Assembly (NCBI RefSeq): GCF_032154225.1
Contig: NZ_JALDYF010000004.1
Location: forward strand, 62,001-126,000
Origin: Psychrobacillus sp032154225
GTDB lineage: Bacteria > Bacillota > Bacilli > Bacillales_A > Planococcaceae
DNA: 64,000 nt
Direction: 5' to 3'
The translations under genes were made by a program, and so were the position numbers. Positions 26,243 to 35,390 of the stretch are shown here, in pieces; the stretch's first letter is position 1, and each line of letters starts with the position of its first letter. The notes under the pieces are model-generated. The model was given only the letters and a program-made list of their open reading frames with translations, was not told where the DNA came from and ran no database searches.

Positions 26243-27235
26243 ATGGCCACAATTAAAGATATAGCTGAAAAAGCAGGTGTATCTTCTGCAACAGTTTCAC
26301 GAGTGCTTAACTATGATGCGACTCTATCGGTGGCGGATGAAACGAAGAAAAGGATATTTGAAGCCGCAGAAGAATTGTCCTATCGAAAACGTTCATCCAA
26401 GCGATATGTAGATCAAAAGGTTGCCGTCGTGCATTGGTATACAGAAAAAGAAGAGTTGAACGACTTATATTATTTGTCTATTCGATTAGGTATCGAGCAA
26501 CGTTGTAAAGAAATTGGCATGAATCCGGAAATATACTTTTTCGATAATATTAAAGATATTAAAGCGACAGAAATTGAAGGAATTATTGCTGTTGGTAAAT
26601 TCAGTGATGATCAAGTGAAGGAATTGGCAAAGATTAATCCAGTAGTCGTTTTTGTCGATTATAGTCCAAATGAAGATAAATATGATGCAATTGTAATTGA
26701 TTTTGAAAAAGCAACGAGAAAAGTTATTGATTTTTTTGTTTCAACTAAGCATGAAAAAATTGGATTTATCGGTGGTAAAGAGTATTTAAAAGGGCGAACA
26801 GAGCCTATCCAAGATATACGAGAAAAAACGTTCAAATCATACATGCAGGAACTAGGCTTGTACGAAGAATGCTTTGTTTACGTTAGAGCTTTTTCAGTTG
26901 AGGATGGGTACAATTTAATGCAGCAAGCGATTAAAGACTTAGGGGAAGACTTGCCAACTGCATTTTTTACGAGCAGTGATGTAATGGCAATTGGTTGTTT
27001 GCGAGCATTACATGAAGCAGAGATTTCAATTCCTGAGCGGGTTAGCATAATTGGCATAAACGATATGTCTGTTTCGAAATATATGTATCCTTCTTTAAGT
27101 ACGATAAAAGTGTATACGGAAATTATGGGAGAAACAGCAGTAGACACATTATTAGAACGGTTAGAAGGTAGAAAAATAGCTAAAAAAGTATTTATTGCAA
27201 CAAAGCTTATAGTCCGCCAAAGTGTGAAAAAGTAG
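26243..27235 (+). CDS. LacI-family transcriptional regulator
   Basis: 330 residues. The N-terminal helix-turn-helix is TIKDIAEKAGVSSATVSRVLN (residues about 3-23) and the rest is a periplasmic-binding-protein-like sugar sensor, with SSDVMAIGCLRALHEA and SIIGINDMSVSKYMYPSLST characteristic of GalR/EbgR-type proteins. It lies inside the operon between the GH35 and AgaS genes with AAAGGTGATGGAG upstream, so it most likely controls this operon, responding to a galactoside or an amino-sugar phosphate. No obvious LacI-type operator with a central CG, other than the cre-like sites, was found upstream. Confidence 0.9.
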   Translation: MATIKDIAEKAGVSSATVSRVLNYDATLSVADETKKRIFEAAEELSYRKRSSKRYVDQKVAVVHWYTEKEELNDLYYLSIRLGIEQRCKEIGMNPEIYFFDNIKDIKATEIEGIIAVGKFSDDQVKELAKINPVVVFVDYSPNEDKYDAIVIDFEKATRKVIDFFVSTKHEKIGFIGGKEYLKGRTEPIQDIREKTFKSYMQELGLYEECFVYVRAFSVEDGYNLMQQAIKDLGEDLPTAFFTSSDVMAIGCLRALHEAEISIPERVSIIGINDMSVSKYMYPSLSTIKVYTEIMGETAVDTLLERLEGRKIAKKVFIATKLIVRQSVKK

Positions 27236-27248
27236 GGAGTGTATAAAT

Positions 27249-28421
27249 ATGTTCAATTTATCTTCAGAACAAATTAATGAGCAAAATGCGATTCATACTA
27301 CAAGAGAAATACACCAGCAACCAGCTGTTTGGCAAGAACTTGTATCTGATTTCTTTGCTCAACTAGAAACATATAAAGGGTTTCTAGCATCTATTTATGA
27401 AAAACATACCAATGTTCGTATTATTTTAACAGGAGCGGGTACTTCTGCATTTGTCGGAGACACATTAGTTCCGGAGCTTACAAGACAAAACAAACATAAT
27501 GTCCACTTTGAATCTATTCCGACTACTGATATTGTGTCGAATCCAACGGCGTACTTACAAAAAGATGTACCAACGATTTTAGTTTCGTTTGCAAGGTCTG
27601 GTAATAGTCCGGAGAGTGTTGCAACAGTTTCATTAGCGCAAGAAATTATTACGGATCTTTACCAAATTGTTATTACTTGTAATAAAGAAGGTCAATTAGC
27701 AAAAAATATTCAGAATGACCTAAATAGCATGCTAATGCTAATGCCTGAAAAAGCAAATGATCAATCCCTTGCGATGACAAGTAGTTTTTCAAGTATGATC
27801 ATTGCGGCATATGCATTATTTACAGCAGATACTTTTACAGAGACAGTTGCAAAGCAAGTAATTTCAAGTGCGGAGCAATTTATTGAAACGCTTGGTGATA
27901 AAGTAGATGAAGTTCTAGCGTTCGATTTTGAACGAATTGTTTATCTAGGTTCAGGTTTACTTGCTCAATTATCGCACGAGGCAGCATTAAAAATGCTTGA
28001 ACTTTCTGGTGGGCAAGTTGTAGCAATAAATGAATCTTCTTTAGGATTTCGTCACGGTCCAAAATCTATTTTAAATAGTCAATCAGCTGTCGTTTTATTT
28101 ATGTCAAAAGATCCTTATACGAGAAAATATGATATGGATATTTTACGTGAGTTAGCTGCTACAAATTCGAATATGAAGATCGTTGCTTTAACTGAAACAA
28201 ACGATGAAGAAGTAGAAAAACTAGCAAATTGGGTAATTCCAGTTAATAGTGTAGCAGATTTATTGTTAAATGATTTTCACCTTGCAGTAGTGTATGTAAT
28301 TTTTGCACAAGTATTGGCGTTGAAAAAATCTTTGCAATTAGGTATTTCACCAGATAACCCAAGTCCAAGTGGCGCAATTAGCCGTGTAGTACAAGGTGTT
28401 ATTATTCATGAGCATAAGTGA
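27249..28421 (+). CDS. agaS: AgaS-type SIS-domain sugar isomerase / deaminase
   Basis: 390 residues with two sugar-isomerase (SIS) domains: LTGAGTSAFVGDTL and SFARSGNSPESVA in the first, VYLGSGLLAQLSHEAALK and SSLGFRHGPKS in the second. Architecture and length match AgaS, which converts galactosamine-6-phosphate to tagatose-6-phosphate with loss of ammonia. Unlike GlmS it has no N-terminal glutaminase domain. It lies directly upstream of the aldolase and kinase that would use its product. RBS is AGGGAG. Confidence 0.88.
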   Translation: MFNLSSEQINEQNAIHTTREIHQQPAVWQELVSDFFAQLETYKGFLASIYEKHTNVRIILTGAGTSAFVGDTLVPELTRQNKHNVHFESIPTTDIVSNPTAYLQKDVPTILVSFARSGNSPESVATVSLAQEIITDLYQIVITCNKEGQLAKNIQNDLNSMLMLMPEKANDQSLAMTSSFSSMIIAAYALFTADTFTETVAKQVISSAEQFIETLGDKVDEVLAFDFERIVYLGSGLLAQLSHEAALKMLELSGGQVVAINESSLGFRHGPKSILNSQSAVVLFMSKDPYTRKYDMDILRELAATNSNMKIVALTETNDEEVEKLANWVIPVNSVADLLLNDFHLAVVYVIFAQVLALKKSLQLGISPDNPSPSGAISRVVQGVIIHEHK

Positions 28422-28439
28422 TAATTAGGGGGAAGTAGT

Positions 28440-29297
28440 ATGGGTTATGTAGTAAATACCAAAGAAATGCTTATTAAAGCTAGAAAAGAAGGATATGCTG
28501 TTCCTGCGTTTAATATACACAATCTAGAAACGATTCAAGTTGTTGTCGAGGCAGCAGCTGAACTACGATCTCCTGTCATTTTAGCAGCTACACCAGGAAC
28601 AATGGTTTATGGTGGACGTGAATATATTCAAGCCATTGCAGAGATAGCTGCAAAAACGAATGATATTCCAGTTGCGTTGCATTTAGATCACCATGAAACT
28701 ATTTCTTCTATAGTAGAGTCACTTGAGCTAGGTGTGAAATCTGTCATGATTGATGGTTCACATGGTACTTTTGAAGACAATATTGCAATTTCTAAACAAG
28801 TAGTAGATGAGGCACATAAGTACGGAGCAACAGTAGAAGCAGAGCTTGGGAAATTAGTTGGACAAGAAGATGATCTGATTGTTGAGGCAGCAGATGCGGC
28901 TTATACTGATCCAGATACTGTCATAGAATTCGTTGAGAGAACTGGTATTGACTCATTAGCAGTTGCAATTGGGACAGGCCATGGTTTATATGAGACTGAA
29001 CCTAATTTGGATTTTGAACGTTTAGAGAAAATAAAAAATTTGGTAGACCTACCTATAGTACTGCACGGTGCATCAGGTATTTCTGTAGAAGATGTTCGTA
29101 AATGTATTTCTCTTGGCTGTGCTAAGGTAAATATTTCGACTGAACTGAAAATTCCTTTCTCCGATGCATTACGCAGTTTCTTAGTTGCTAACCCAAAAGA
29201 GACGGATACAAGAAAGTATATGAACCCTGCTAAAGATGCAATGAAAGCGGTAGTTAAAGAAAAAATTATGATGTGTATGAGTGACGGAAAAGCATAA
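28440..29297 (+). CDS. gatY: Class II tagatose/fructose-bisphosphate aldolase (GatY/KbaY type)
   Basis: 285 residues, zinc-dependent aldolase. Metal-binding and catalytic motifs are present: ALHLDHHET near residue 80, IDGSHGTFEDN near 103, EAELGKLVGQED near 132, GTGHGLY near 180, LHGASGI near 208 and KVNISTEL near 230. In this operon the expected reaction is splitting tagatose-1,6-bisphosphate into dihydroxyacetone phosphate and glyceraldehyde-3-phosphate. Family members also include fructose-bisphosphate aldolase, so the substrate comes from context. RBS GGGGGAAG. Confidence 0.87.
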   Translation: MGYVVNTKEMLIKARKEGYAVPAFNIHNLETIQVVVEAAAELRSPVILAATPGTMVYGGREYIQAIAEIAAKTNDIPVALHLDHHETISSIVESLELGVKSVMIDGSHGTFEDNIAISKQVVDEAHKYGATVEAELGKLVGQEDDLIVEAADAAYTDPDTVIEFVERTGIDSLAVAIGTGHGLYETEPNLDFERLEKIKNLVDLPIVLHGASGISVEDVRKCISLGCAKVNISTELKIPFSDALRSFLVANPKETDTRKYMNPAKDAMKAVVKEKIMMCMSDGKA

Positions 29298-29304
29298 TAA
29301 TGTG

Positions 29305-29332
29305 ATGGAGTGGGGTTTGATCCCCACTCCAT
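29305..29332 (+). terminator. Intra-operon hairpin between gatY and lacC
   Basis: Perfect 11-bp stem ATGGAGTGGGG / CCCCACTCCAT with a 6-base loop. There is no T-run, so it is more likely an mRNA stabiliser or attenuation point than a full stop. Confidence 0.5.
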
Positions 29333-29363
29333 TTGACTATCTATTTGAAAGGGTGGCTTACAA

Positions 29364-30299
29364 ATGATTTTAACAATTACATTAAACCCAGCTGTTGACA
29401 TTAGTTACAAGCTGGAGCAATTCTCATTAGATACAGTCAATCGAGTAGATCATGTGTCAAAAACTGCTGGAGGAAAAGGTTTAAACGTAGCTCGAGTTTT
29501 GCAGCAACTGGACGTAGATGTAGCAGCATCGGGCTTTTTAGGTGGCAGTCTGGGTGGTTTTATCCGCTCTCAAATAGAAGCCCTTGATATTAAAGACTTT
29601 TTTGTACAAATTGCAGATGAGACGCGCAATTGTATTGCGGTAATTCATGAAGGAAACCAGACAGAAATATTAGAGAGTGGCCCAGTTATAACGGACAAGG
29701 AAGGGCAGTTATTTTTAGAGAAATTCAGCGATTACGTTCAACAAGCTAATATCGTGACACTATCGGGGAGTTTACCGAAAGGATTATCCGCTGATTTTTA
29801 TGTAGAAATGGTGAAAATCTCTACACAGAATGGTGCGCGAGTTCTACTCGATTCTAACGGGGCTTTATTAGATGCAACATTAACAAGTGGTTATAAGCCT
29901 TATTTCATCAAGCCAAATGAGCAGGAACTGGCAGATTTAGTAGGCGAGCAAGAGATGGATGAATTACAAATTAGGGCAGCACTTGCTGCACCTCTGTTTA
30001 CAAATATTCCTTGGATTGTTGTGACACTTGGGGCTGATGGTGCAATTGTTAAACATGGTGATACGTTTTACAGAGCAAAAGCACCAAAAATTGAGGCGGT
30101 CAACCCGGTGGGATCAGGAGATTCAGTAGTTGCAGGGTTTGCAGCGGGCTTTGCTCGAGGTTTAATGGATGAAGAGCTGATTAAATTCGGACTGTCTATG
30201 GGTGTACTGAATGCGATGGAAGAAAAGACAGGGCACATTAATGTAGAAAAAGTTGCATGGGCTGTTGAAGAAATGCAAGTGGAAAAAATCAAGGGATGA
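29364..30299 (+). CDS. lacC: Tagatose-6-phosphate kinase / 1-phosphofructokinase family
   Basis: 311 residues of the PfkB ribokinase superfamily. The start MILTITLNPAVDISY, then KTAGGKGLNVARVL, RNCIAVIHEGNQTEILE and the catalytic VNPVGSGDSVVAGF near residue 250 closely follow the LacC pattern. LacC phosphorylates tagatose-6-phosphate to the 1,6-bisphosphate. 1-phosphofructokinase (FruK) is the alternative, but no fructose PTS genes are nearby, while AgaS and an aldolase are. RBS GAAAGGGTGG. Confidence 0.85.
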   Translation: MILTITLNPAVDISYKLEQFSLDTVNRVDHVSKTAGGKGLNVARVLQQLDVDVAASGFLGGSLGGFIRSQIEALDIKDFFVQIADETRNCIAVIHEGNQTEILESGPVITDKEGQLFLEKFSDYVQQANIVTLSGSLPKGLSADFYVEMVKISTQNGARVLLDSNGALLDATLTSGYKPYFIKPNEQELADLVGEQEMDELQIRAALAAPLFTNIPWIVVTLGADGAIVKHGDTFYRAKAPKIEAVNPVGSGDSVVAGFAAGFARGLMDEELIKFGLSMGVLNAMEEKTGHINVEKVAWAVEEMQVEKIKG

Positions 30300-30320
30300 A
30301 TTAGACAGGAGGTATTATAG

Positions 30321-31514
30321 ATGAGAAACTTGTATCTACTAAATGCATCAATTGTATTGGAAGATAGTCTTTTACAACAAGGATTCATACATATCAAAGA
30401 TGACAAAATTGAAGCTGTTGGGGGGATGGCTAATTGTCCATCTATTTCGGACAACGATCAACTATTCGATTGTATAGGAAAGCACTATGTGATGCCAGGC
30501 ATGATTGATATTCATGTTCACGGCGCTGCAGGCTTTGACTTTATGGATAGTAGTCACGAAGCATTCGAAGGAATTGCGAAAGCTTTAGCAAAAGAGGGAA
30601 CAACTTCTTTTTTGGCAACGACGATAACAAATCCGATGGAGCATACAGCAGATACACTAAAAAGTTTGGAAAATTATAGTGCAGGGAGTTCTGACTTAGC
30701 GGTTGCCGAAATGCTAGGCATCCATTTGGAAGGGCCATTTATTAATAGAAAACAAAAAGGTGCGCAACCTGAAAGTGCTATTATATCGCCGAATGCTCAA
30801 GTTTTTAGGGAATGGCAGGAGCTATCTGGGAATGCGATTAAAATTGTCACCTTTGCTCCCGAACTCGACAATCAGTTTGAATTATTAGCAGAGCTTAAAA
30901 AGACTGGCGTGATTCCATCAATGGGACATACGGATGCATCGTATGATGAAACAATGGATGCGATTGCTCATGGTGTAAGCCATGCAACCCATTTGTTTAA
31001 TGGCATGAAGGGTATGCATCATCGAGATCCGGGCGTTGTTGGAGCTGCGTTATTACATGATGACGTTCATGTGGAAATTATTCCAGACGGTATTCATTTT
31101 CACCCTGATTTACTCAAGCTAATTGTGAAGATGAAAGGGCTTGAAAATGTCCTAGCTATTACAGATGGTATGCGTGCAAAAGGTATGCCGGATGGTGAAT
31201 ATGATTTAGGTGGCCAGCAAGTGACCGTGCGTGAAGGTACATGCGTATTATCTACAAGTGGTTCTTTGGCAGGCAGTATCGTAACGATGAACGAGGCTCG
31301 CTTGAATCTTGCGAGATGGTTAAACTTGTCTATCCACGAACAAATTCAAATCACCTCGCTCAATCAAGCAAAGCGTTTAGGTTTATTGGATCGTAAAGGA
31401 ACAATAAAAGCGGGGAAAGATGCTGATATTGTTGTCCTAGGTCAAGACGGTGAAGTAGAACTAACGATTTGTAGAGGATCGATTGCATATGAGCGTAGCG
31501 GTGCATTTAGCTAA
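30321..31514 (+). CDS. nagA: N-acetylhexosamine-6-phosphate deacetylase (NagA/AgaA type)
   Basis: 397 residues, amidohydrolase fold. Motifs: MIDIHVHGAAGFDFMD near residue 57, GIHLEGPF near 131, SMGHTDASYDE near 195, HATHLFNGMKGMHHRDPG near 215 and the catalytic Asp in AITDGMRAKG near 275. NagA acts on GlcNAc-6-phosphate and AgaA on GalNAc-6-phosphate; sequence does not separate them reliably. With agaS rather than nagB in the operon, the GalNAc-6-phosphate role is favoured. It is the last gene before a strong hairpin. RBS AGGAGG. Confidence 0.88.
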   Translation: MRNLYLLNASIVLEDSLLQQGFIHIKDDKIEAVGGMANCPSISDNDQLFDCIGKHYVMPGMIDIHVHGAAGFDFMDSSHEAFEGIAKALAKEGTTSFLATTITNPMEHTADTLKSLENYSAGSSDLAVAEMLGIHLEGPFINRKQKGAQPESAIISPNAQVFREWQELSGNAIKIVTFAPELDNQFELLAELKKTGVIPSMGHTDASYDETMDAIAHGVSHATHLFNGMKGMHHRDPGVVGAALLHDDVHVEIIPDGIHFHPDLLKLIVKMKGLENVLAITDGMRAKGMPDGEYDLGGQQVTVREGTCVLSTSGSLAGSIVTMNEARLNLARWLNLSIHEQIQITSLNQAKRLGLLDRKGTIKAGKDADIVVLGQDGEVELTICRGSIAYERSGAFS

Positions 31515-31533
31515 TGTTTTTTTCAGTGATAAT

Positions 31534-31580
31534 AAGCCCGTGGATGAAATCAGGCACTACCTTTTCATCCACGGGCTATT
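31534..31580 (+). terminator. Terminator-like hairpin ending the large sugar operon
   Basis: AGCCCGTGGATGAAA pairs with TTTCATCCACGGGCT around a 13-base loop, about 20 bases after the nagA stop. A poor T-run follows (ATTCACTAAAATA), so efficiency is uncertain. Confidence 0.6.
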
Positions 31581-31689
31581 CACTAAAATATTCCTCAATA
31601 TTCCTCATTATTATTTCTCCAATATTTTCTCTTTATACGACTAAATCTATTTGAGATTAACTGTAAATATAGATAGAGATTTACTGAAT

Positions 31690-31780
31690 GTCGTAGCGCG
31701 TCTGGCCGCATGAGCCGAAGTATGAGACCCACTTGGGGGCAGCACGAGTTGGCTCATGCAAGGTGCGGCAAGCGCGAAGG
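31690..31780. repeat. GC-rich structured element in the intergenic region 31515-31877
   Basis: This 363-base gap holds the terminator at its left and then a GC-rich block unlike its AT-rich surroundings. Nested pairings are visible: GCGC (31696-31699) with 31772-31775, CCGC (31706-31709) with GCGG (31765-31768), ATGAGCC (31710-31716) with GGCTCAT (31751-31757), and an inner CCC-ACTT-GGG. No open frame crosses it. It looks like a dispersed palindromic repeat or a structured RNA. I do not match it to a named family. Confidence 0.45.
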
Positions 31781-31877
31781 CAAAATTTATATGCATCCCC
31801 CTAAAGAAGATGGATAATTCAGATAAAGGTGTTACAATTGTTTTATTAAAAAGTTAGTGCAATTAGGGGGATAGAAG

Positions 31878-33461
31878 ATGTCGGTATACAAAACCTGTAA
31901 AGTGTTAATTGTTGACGACGAACTACTTATTCGGCAAGGTATTAAACATTCTATTAATTGGGAGAAAGAAGGCTTTCAAATCGTTGGTGAAGCTGCAAAC
32001 GGTGAAGAAGCGCTTCGTTTAATTGAAACACTACAACCACATATTGTCATTACGGACATGGTGATGCCAGTTATGGATGGAGTGGAATTGACAAAAGAAA
32101 TAAAAGAGCATTATCCACAAATTGAAATTATCATTTTGAGCAGTTTTGGAGATTTTAATTATGTTCGATCTACATTTCAATTAGGTATATCTGACTACAT
32201 ACTTAAACCACAATTGGAAAGTGCTGACCTTTTAATGGTTCTTAAAGAAGCTGCACATAAGATTCCAGGAATTGAGTTAATTCAGGATAGATTTGGAGGA
32301 GTAGCAATTCGATTGGAGAGTATTATAGAACGAGTGATGGCGGGCTATGACCTAGACGAGGATTCAATGGTAAATGAGACCATTTTTTCGCACAGTCACT
32401 TTTGCCTACTGGGTATTGATTTGAAAGCACATATAAATCATAAAAAAATTGAAATTAGAGCACTTGTGGACGAAATTGAAGGAAGGGTAAGAAGTAATTT
32501 TACACATATTGAAATTTATCGATTACCGTTTAGTCAAAATATAGTCGCTCTATTATTTAACTTTGAACTGCATCAATTACAAACAATTAAGGAATTTATT
32601 AAGTCGATTTCTACGTCACTTACATTTGTGGATTCAAATGTTGGCTTCGCTTTAACAGAACCATTTACTGACTTTCGAGAGTTAAGGCAAGTTTATCAAA
32701 AGAAATTATTACAACTTATTCAATATAGATTTTATTTACCGGATACAACTGTAATGATTTATGATGAAATGCCAAACGTCCGTGCATTTAATGAGCCTTT
32801 TCTATTAACGAAGTTCACGGATCTATTTCAGCGTCAACAATTTGATGCGGCATTCTTATATTTGGATGCTTACATTGAAGTCCTTTCAGGCCAATATACA
32901 ATGGATGAGTTTGCTTGTAAATCCATATTGGGAAATGTCATTTTCAATGTAACAATATTATTGGGGAATATGACTACTAACAGTGAGGCATTGGAAGAGG
33001 AAAAGTATTCTTACATATCATCTATTGATGAAGCGATGAATGTGAAAGAAGCAGTATCGTTCTTAAATGAATTTTTAGTGAAAGCAAAGGCCGTGATTGA
33101 CAGCTTATTAATCAATCCAAGCCTGCCAAATATGCAAAAGCTTTTAGATTATATTAATAAACATTACGCAGAACCACTTAATTTAACAGAGATGGGGAAA
33201 GAATTCCATTATAATCCATCCTATTTATCCAATTACTTCAGTGACCATAACAATCAAAGTTTTAGTGAATATTTAAAACAAGTGAGGATTGAAAAATCCA
33301 TTGAGCTATTACAAAAGGAAGAAATTTCAATTGCTAAAATTAGTATGTTAGTAGGCTACTCTGATCATAGTTATTTTTGTAGAGTGTTTAAAAGTTTTGT
33401 AGGTGTTTCGCCAAGTAGCTACCGTAGACAATATTTTAGTACAAGGAAGAGACAAGGATGA
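31878..33461 (+). CDS. AraC-type response regulator (YesN-like)
   Basis: 527 residues. A receiver domain occupies residues 1-125, with acidic pair Asp13/Asp14, phospho-acceptor Asp60 in VITDMVMPVMDG and Lys108 in YILKPQLE. A long middle region follows, and an AraC-type double helix-turn-helix fills about 425-525 (LNLTEMGKEFHYNPSYLSNYF and ISKISMLVGYSDHSYFCRVF-like segment). It overlaps the histidine-kinase gene by four bases. This pairing next to a sugar ABC importer is common in Bacillales and normally activates the importer genes in response to the external sugar. Start ATG with AGGGGG upstream. Confidence 0.9.
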   Translation: MSVYKTCKVLIVDDELLIRQGIKHSINWEKEGFQIVGEAANGEEALRLIETLQPHIVITDMVMPVMDGVELTKEIKEHYPQIEIIILSSFGDFNYVRSTFQLGISDYILKPQLESADLLMVLKEAAHKIPGIELIQDRFGGVAIRLESIIERVMAGYDLDEDSMVNETIFSHSHFCLLGIDLKAHINHKKIEIRALVDEIEGRVRSNFTHIEIYRLPFSQNIVALLFNFELHQLQTIKEFIKSISTSLTFVDSNVGFALTEPFTDFRELRQVYQKKLLQLIQYRFYLPDTTVMIYDEMPNVRAFNEPFLLTKFTDLFQRQQFDAAFLYLDAYIEVLSGQYTMDEFACKSILGNVIFNVTILLGNMTTNSEALEEEKYSYISSIDEAMNVKEAVSFLNEFLVKAKAVIDSLLINPSLPNMQKLLDYINKHYAEPLNLTEMGKEFHYNPSYLSNYFSDHNNQSFSEYLKQVRIEKSIELLQKEEISIAKISMLVGYSDHSYFCRVFKSFVGVSPSSYRRQYFSTRKRQG

Positions 33462-35242
33462 AAAAATTAGTTGAGAGCATAAATAATTACGGGCTTTTGG
33501 CTAAGATATTTCTAGTAATGTTCTTTAGTATTATTGTGATTACAATTACGATAACATTCAATACATTCCAAATGTCGAAAAATTTATTTACAGAAACTTT
33601 TAGTGTTACGAATTCGAAAATTTTGACACAAATCCAAGGGAATGTAGAAAACTTTAATTACTCTGTTGTGAATGCGATTAATAATGTTGAACAGAGTGGA
33701 ACAGTTAAAAAGTTTCTTACGGAAAAGGATAGCAGTGCCTTAGAAATGTCCGAATCTTATTACAATATGAGTGCGCAGATGGATAGAATACGATCTCACA
33801 TAGATACTTACGATAACGGCATCACATTGACAGGTATAAATGGGCGTAATTATTCCACTAATCGTATTTATTGGCCAATCACAGAAGAAGCTCTGCCAAA
33901 CCACCCAATCACACTAAATGCACGTGCCAATCCTAAAGTTTTATCCTATCACTATGATGAACTATATACAGATACATCAAAAAAGTCTGCAATTATTGCT
34001 TCGAAAGCACTAACAGATAAAAAAAGTGGAGAAATCTATGGAATCGTATATATAGCAATGCAGGAACTTGAATTTCGCCAGTTTTATACGAGCTATACAA
34101 GCGAAGGAAATAATGTTGCGATTATAAATGGAGCAGGAATGATCGTGTCAAGCAATAGATCCGAGTTAATTGGCCAGCAAGAACTGGAGTTACTCAAACA
34201 TGCACAGGATATCGAAAAACGGAATTTGAACTATAAGGATATTAAGTTCTTGGAAAGAAAACAGATTGTGCTTACGGAATATCTACCGTCACTAGATTTA
34301 TATTTGGTCAACTTAATAGATCGAAAACTTGTTATGGATAATATTATTGACACGAAATCAATCATTCTTATAAGTATTTTAACAGGAAGTGTTGCTTCGT
34401 TATTTATTTATGTTATTTCAAGACGTCTAACAAGATCATTAACAAGCCTTGTTAATCAAATTAATCAGACTGCAAAATCTAATTTTGATCACTATATTAC
34501 CGTTTCAGGTAGTTATGAAACAAAACAGGTCGGGACTGCGTTTAATCTTATGCTAGATGAACTTCATGAATATGTGGAAGAATTGATTGTAACGCAAAAA
34601 AAGCAACGTAATGCGGAGTTAGCCGCGCTTCAGCAACAAATCAATCCACATTTTTTATATAACACACTGGCATCCATAAAGATTATAGTGAATCAAGGAA
34701 ATAAAGAAATGGCAGCCGAAATGATTAACAAACTTATCTCCTTATTGCAAAATACAATCGGAAATATTAGTGAAACGTATACAGTGGAACAAGAATTAAC
34801 AAATATGAAAGACTACACATTCATAAATCAGGCACGTTACGGGGAACAGATTAGGGTTAACTACTACATAACAGCTGATTGTTTAACGTACCAAATTCCA
34901 AAGCTAATCATCCAGCCCTTTATCGAGAATGCATTTTTTCATGCATTTAATAAAAAAGCATCAGGAAGTATTCATATAATGATTGGGCAGGAGAGGTCCA
35001 CGCTTATTTGTGAAATTATTGATAATGGTGATGGAATGGTGACAGATCTTGATAATCAGATGCCTAGTTACAAAAGTAAGCGGCAATTATTTAGTGGTAT
35101 CGGAGTTAAAAACGTCAATGAGAGGATTAAGTTATTGTACGGAGAAGCATATGGTGTAGAAATATCTAGTGAGTTAGGTAAGGGGACAAAGGTTCGAGTA
35201 TCATTACCGGTTATAAAATCTGTAAATAATCTTAATTTATAA
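33458..35242 (+). CDS. Sensor histidine kinase, YesM/LytS-like
   Basis: 594 residues. Membrane helices are at about 15-36 and 301-321, with an extracellular sensing domain of some 260 residues between them. A HAMP linker follows (322-375), then the His_kinase domain with phospho-acceptor His398 in LQQQINPHFLYNTL and a GHKL ATPase domain with IIQPFIENAFFHAF and EIIDNGDGM. This is the partner of the YesN-like regulator that overlaps it. The large outer domain suggests it senses the sugar directly or via the binding protein encoded next. Confidence 0.92.
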   Translation: MKKLVESINNYGLLAKIFLVMFFSIIVITITITFNTFQMSKNLFTETFSVTNSKILTQIQGNVENFNYSVVNAINNVEQSGTVKKFLTEKDSSALEMSESYYNMSAQMDRIRSHIDTYDNGITLTGINGRNYSTNRIYWPITEEALPNHPITLNARANPKVLSYHYDELYTDTSKKSAIIASKALTDKKSGEIYGIVYIAMQELEFRQFYTSYTSEGNNVAIINGAGMIVSSNRSELIGQQELELLKHAQDIEKRNLNYKDIKFLERKQIVLTEYLPSLDLYLVNLIDRKLVMDNIIDTKSIILISILTGSVASLFIYVISRRLTRSLTSLVNQINQTAKSNFDHYITVSGSYETKQVGTAFNLMLDELHEYVEELIVTQKKQRNAELAALQQQINPHFLYNTLASIKIIVNQGNKEMAAEMINKLISLLQNTIGNISETYTVEQELTNMKDYTFINQARYGEQIRVNYYITADCLTYQIPKLIIQPFIENAFFHAFNKKASGSIHIMIGQERSTLICEIIDNGDGMVTDLDNQMPSYKSKRQLFSGIGVKNVNERIKLLYGEAYGVEISSELGKGTKVRVSLPVIKSVNNLNL

Positions 35243-35351
35243 TAAAAGTCCTAACTGTTAATAGGTGAATTATTCTGAAAACTTTAAAAATTCCTATTTG
35301 AGATGGATATTATCCTAACAGACCCCTTTTTTTGTATGTTAAATTGTTAAT

Positions 35352-35365
35352 AGAAAGCGCTTTCA
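35352..35365 (+). promoter_or_regulatory. cre site before importer 2
   Basis: AGAAAGCGCTTTCA contains the perfect palindrome GAAAGCGCTTTC, a near-ideal CcpA-binding cre, 26 bases before the binding-protein gene. A LacI-family protein could also bind such a site. Confidence 0.65.
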
Positions 35366-35390
35366 ACTACAGAAGTGGAGGGGTAGGGTA

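Noticed and set aside
28901..29401. 166-codon reverse frame across gatY and lacC
   Set aside because: It opposes two well-identified genes and has no ribosome site; Ser/Phe-rich translation is typical of antisense of AT-rich genes.
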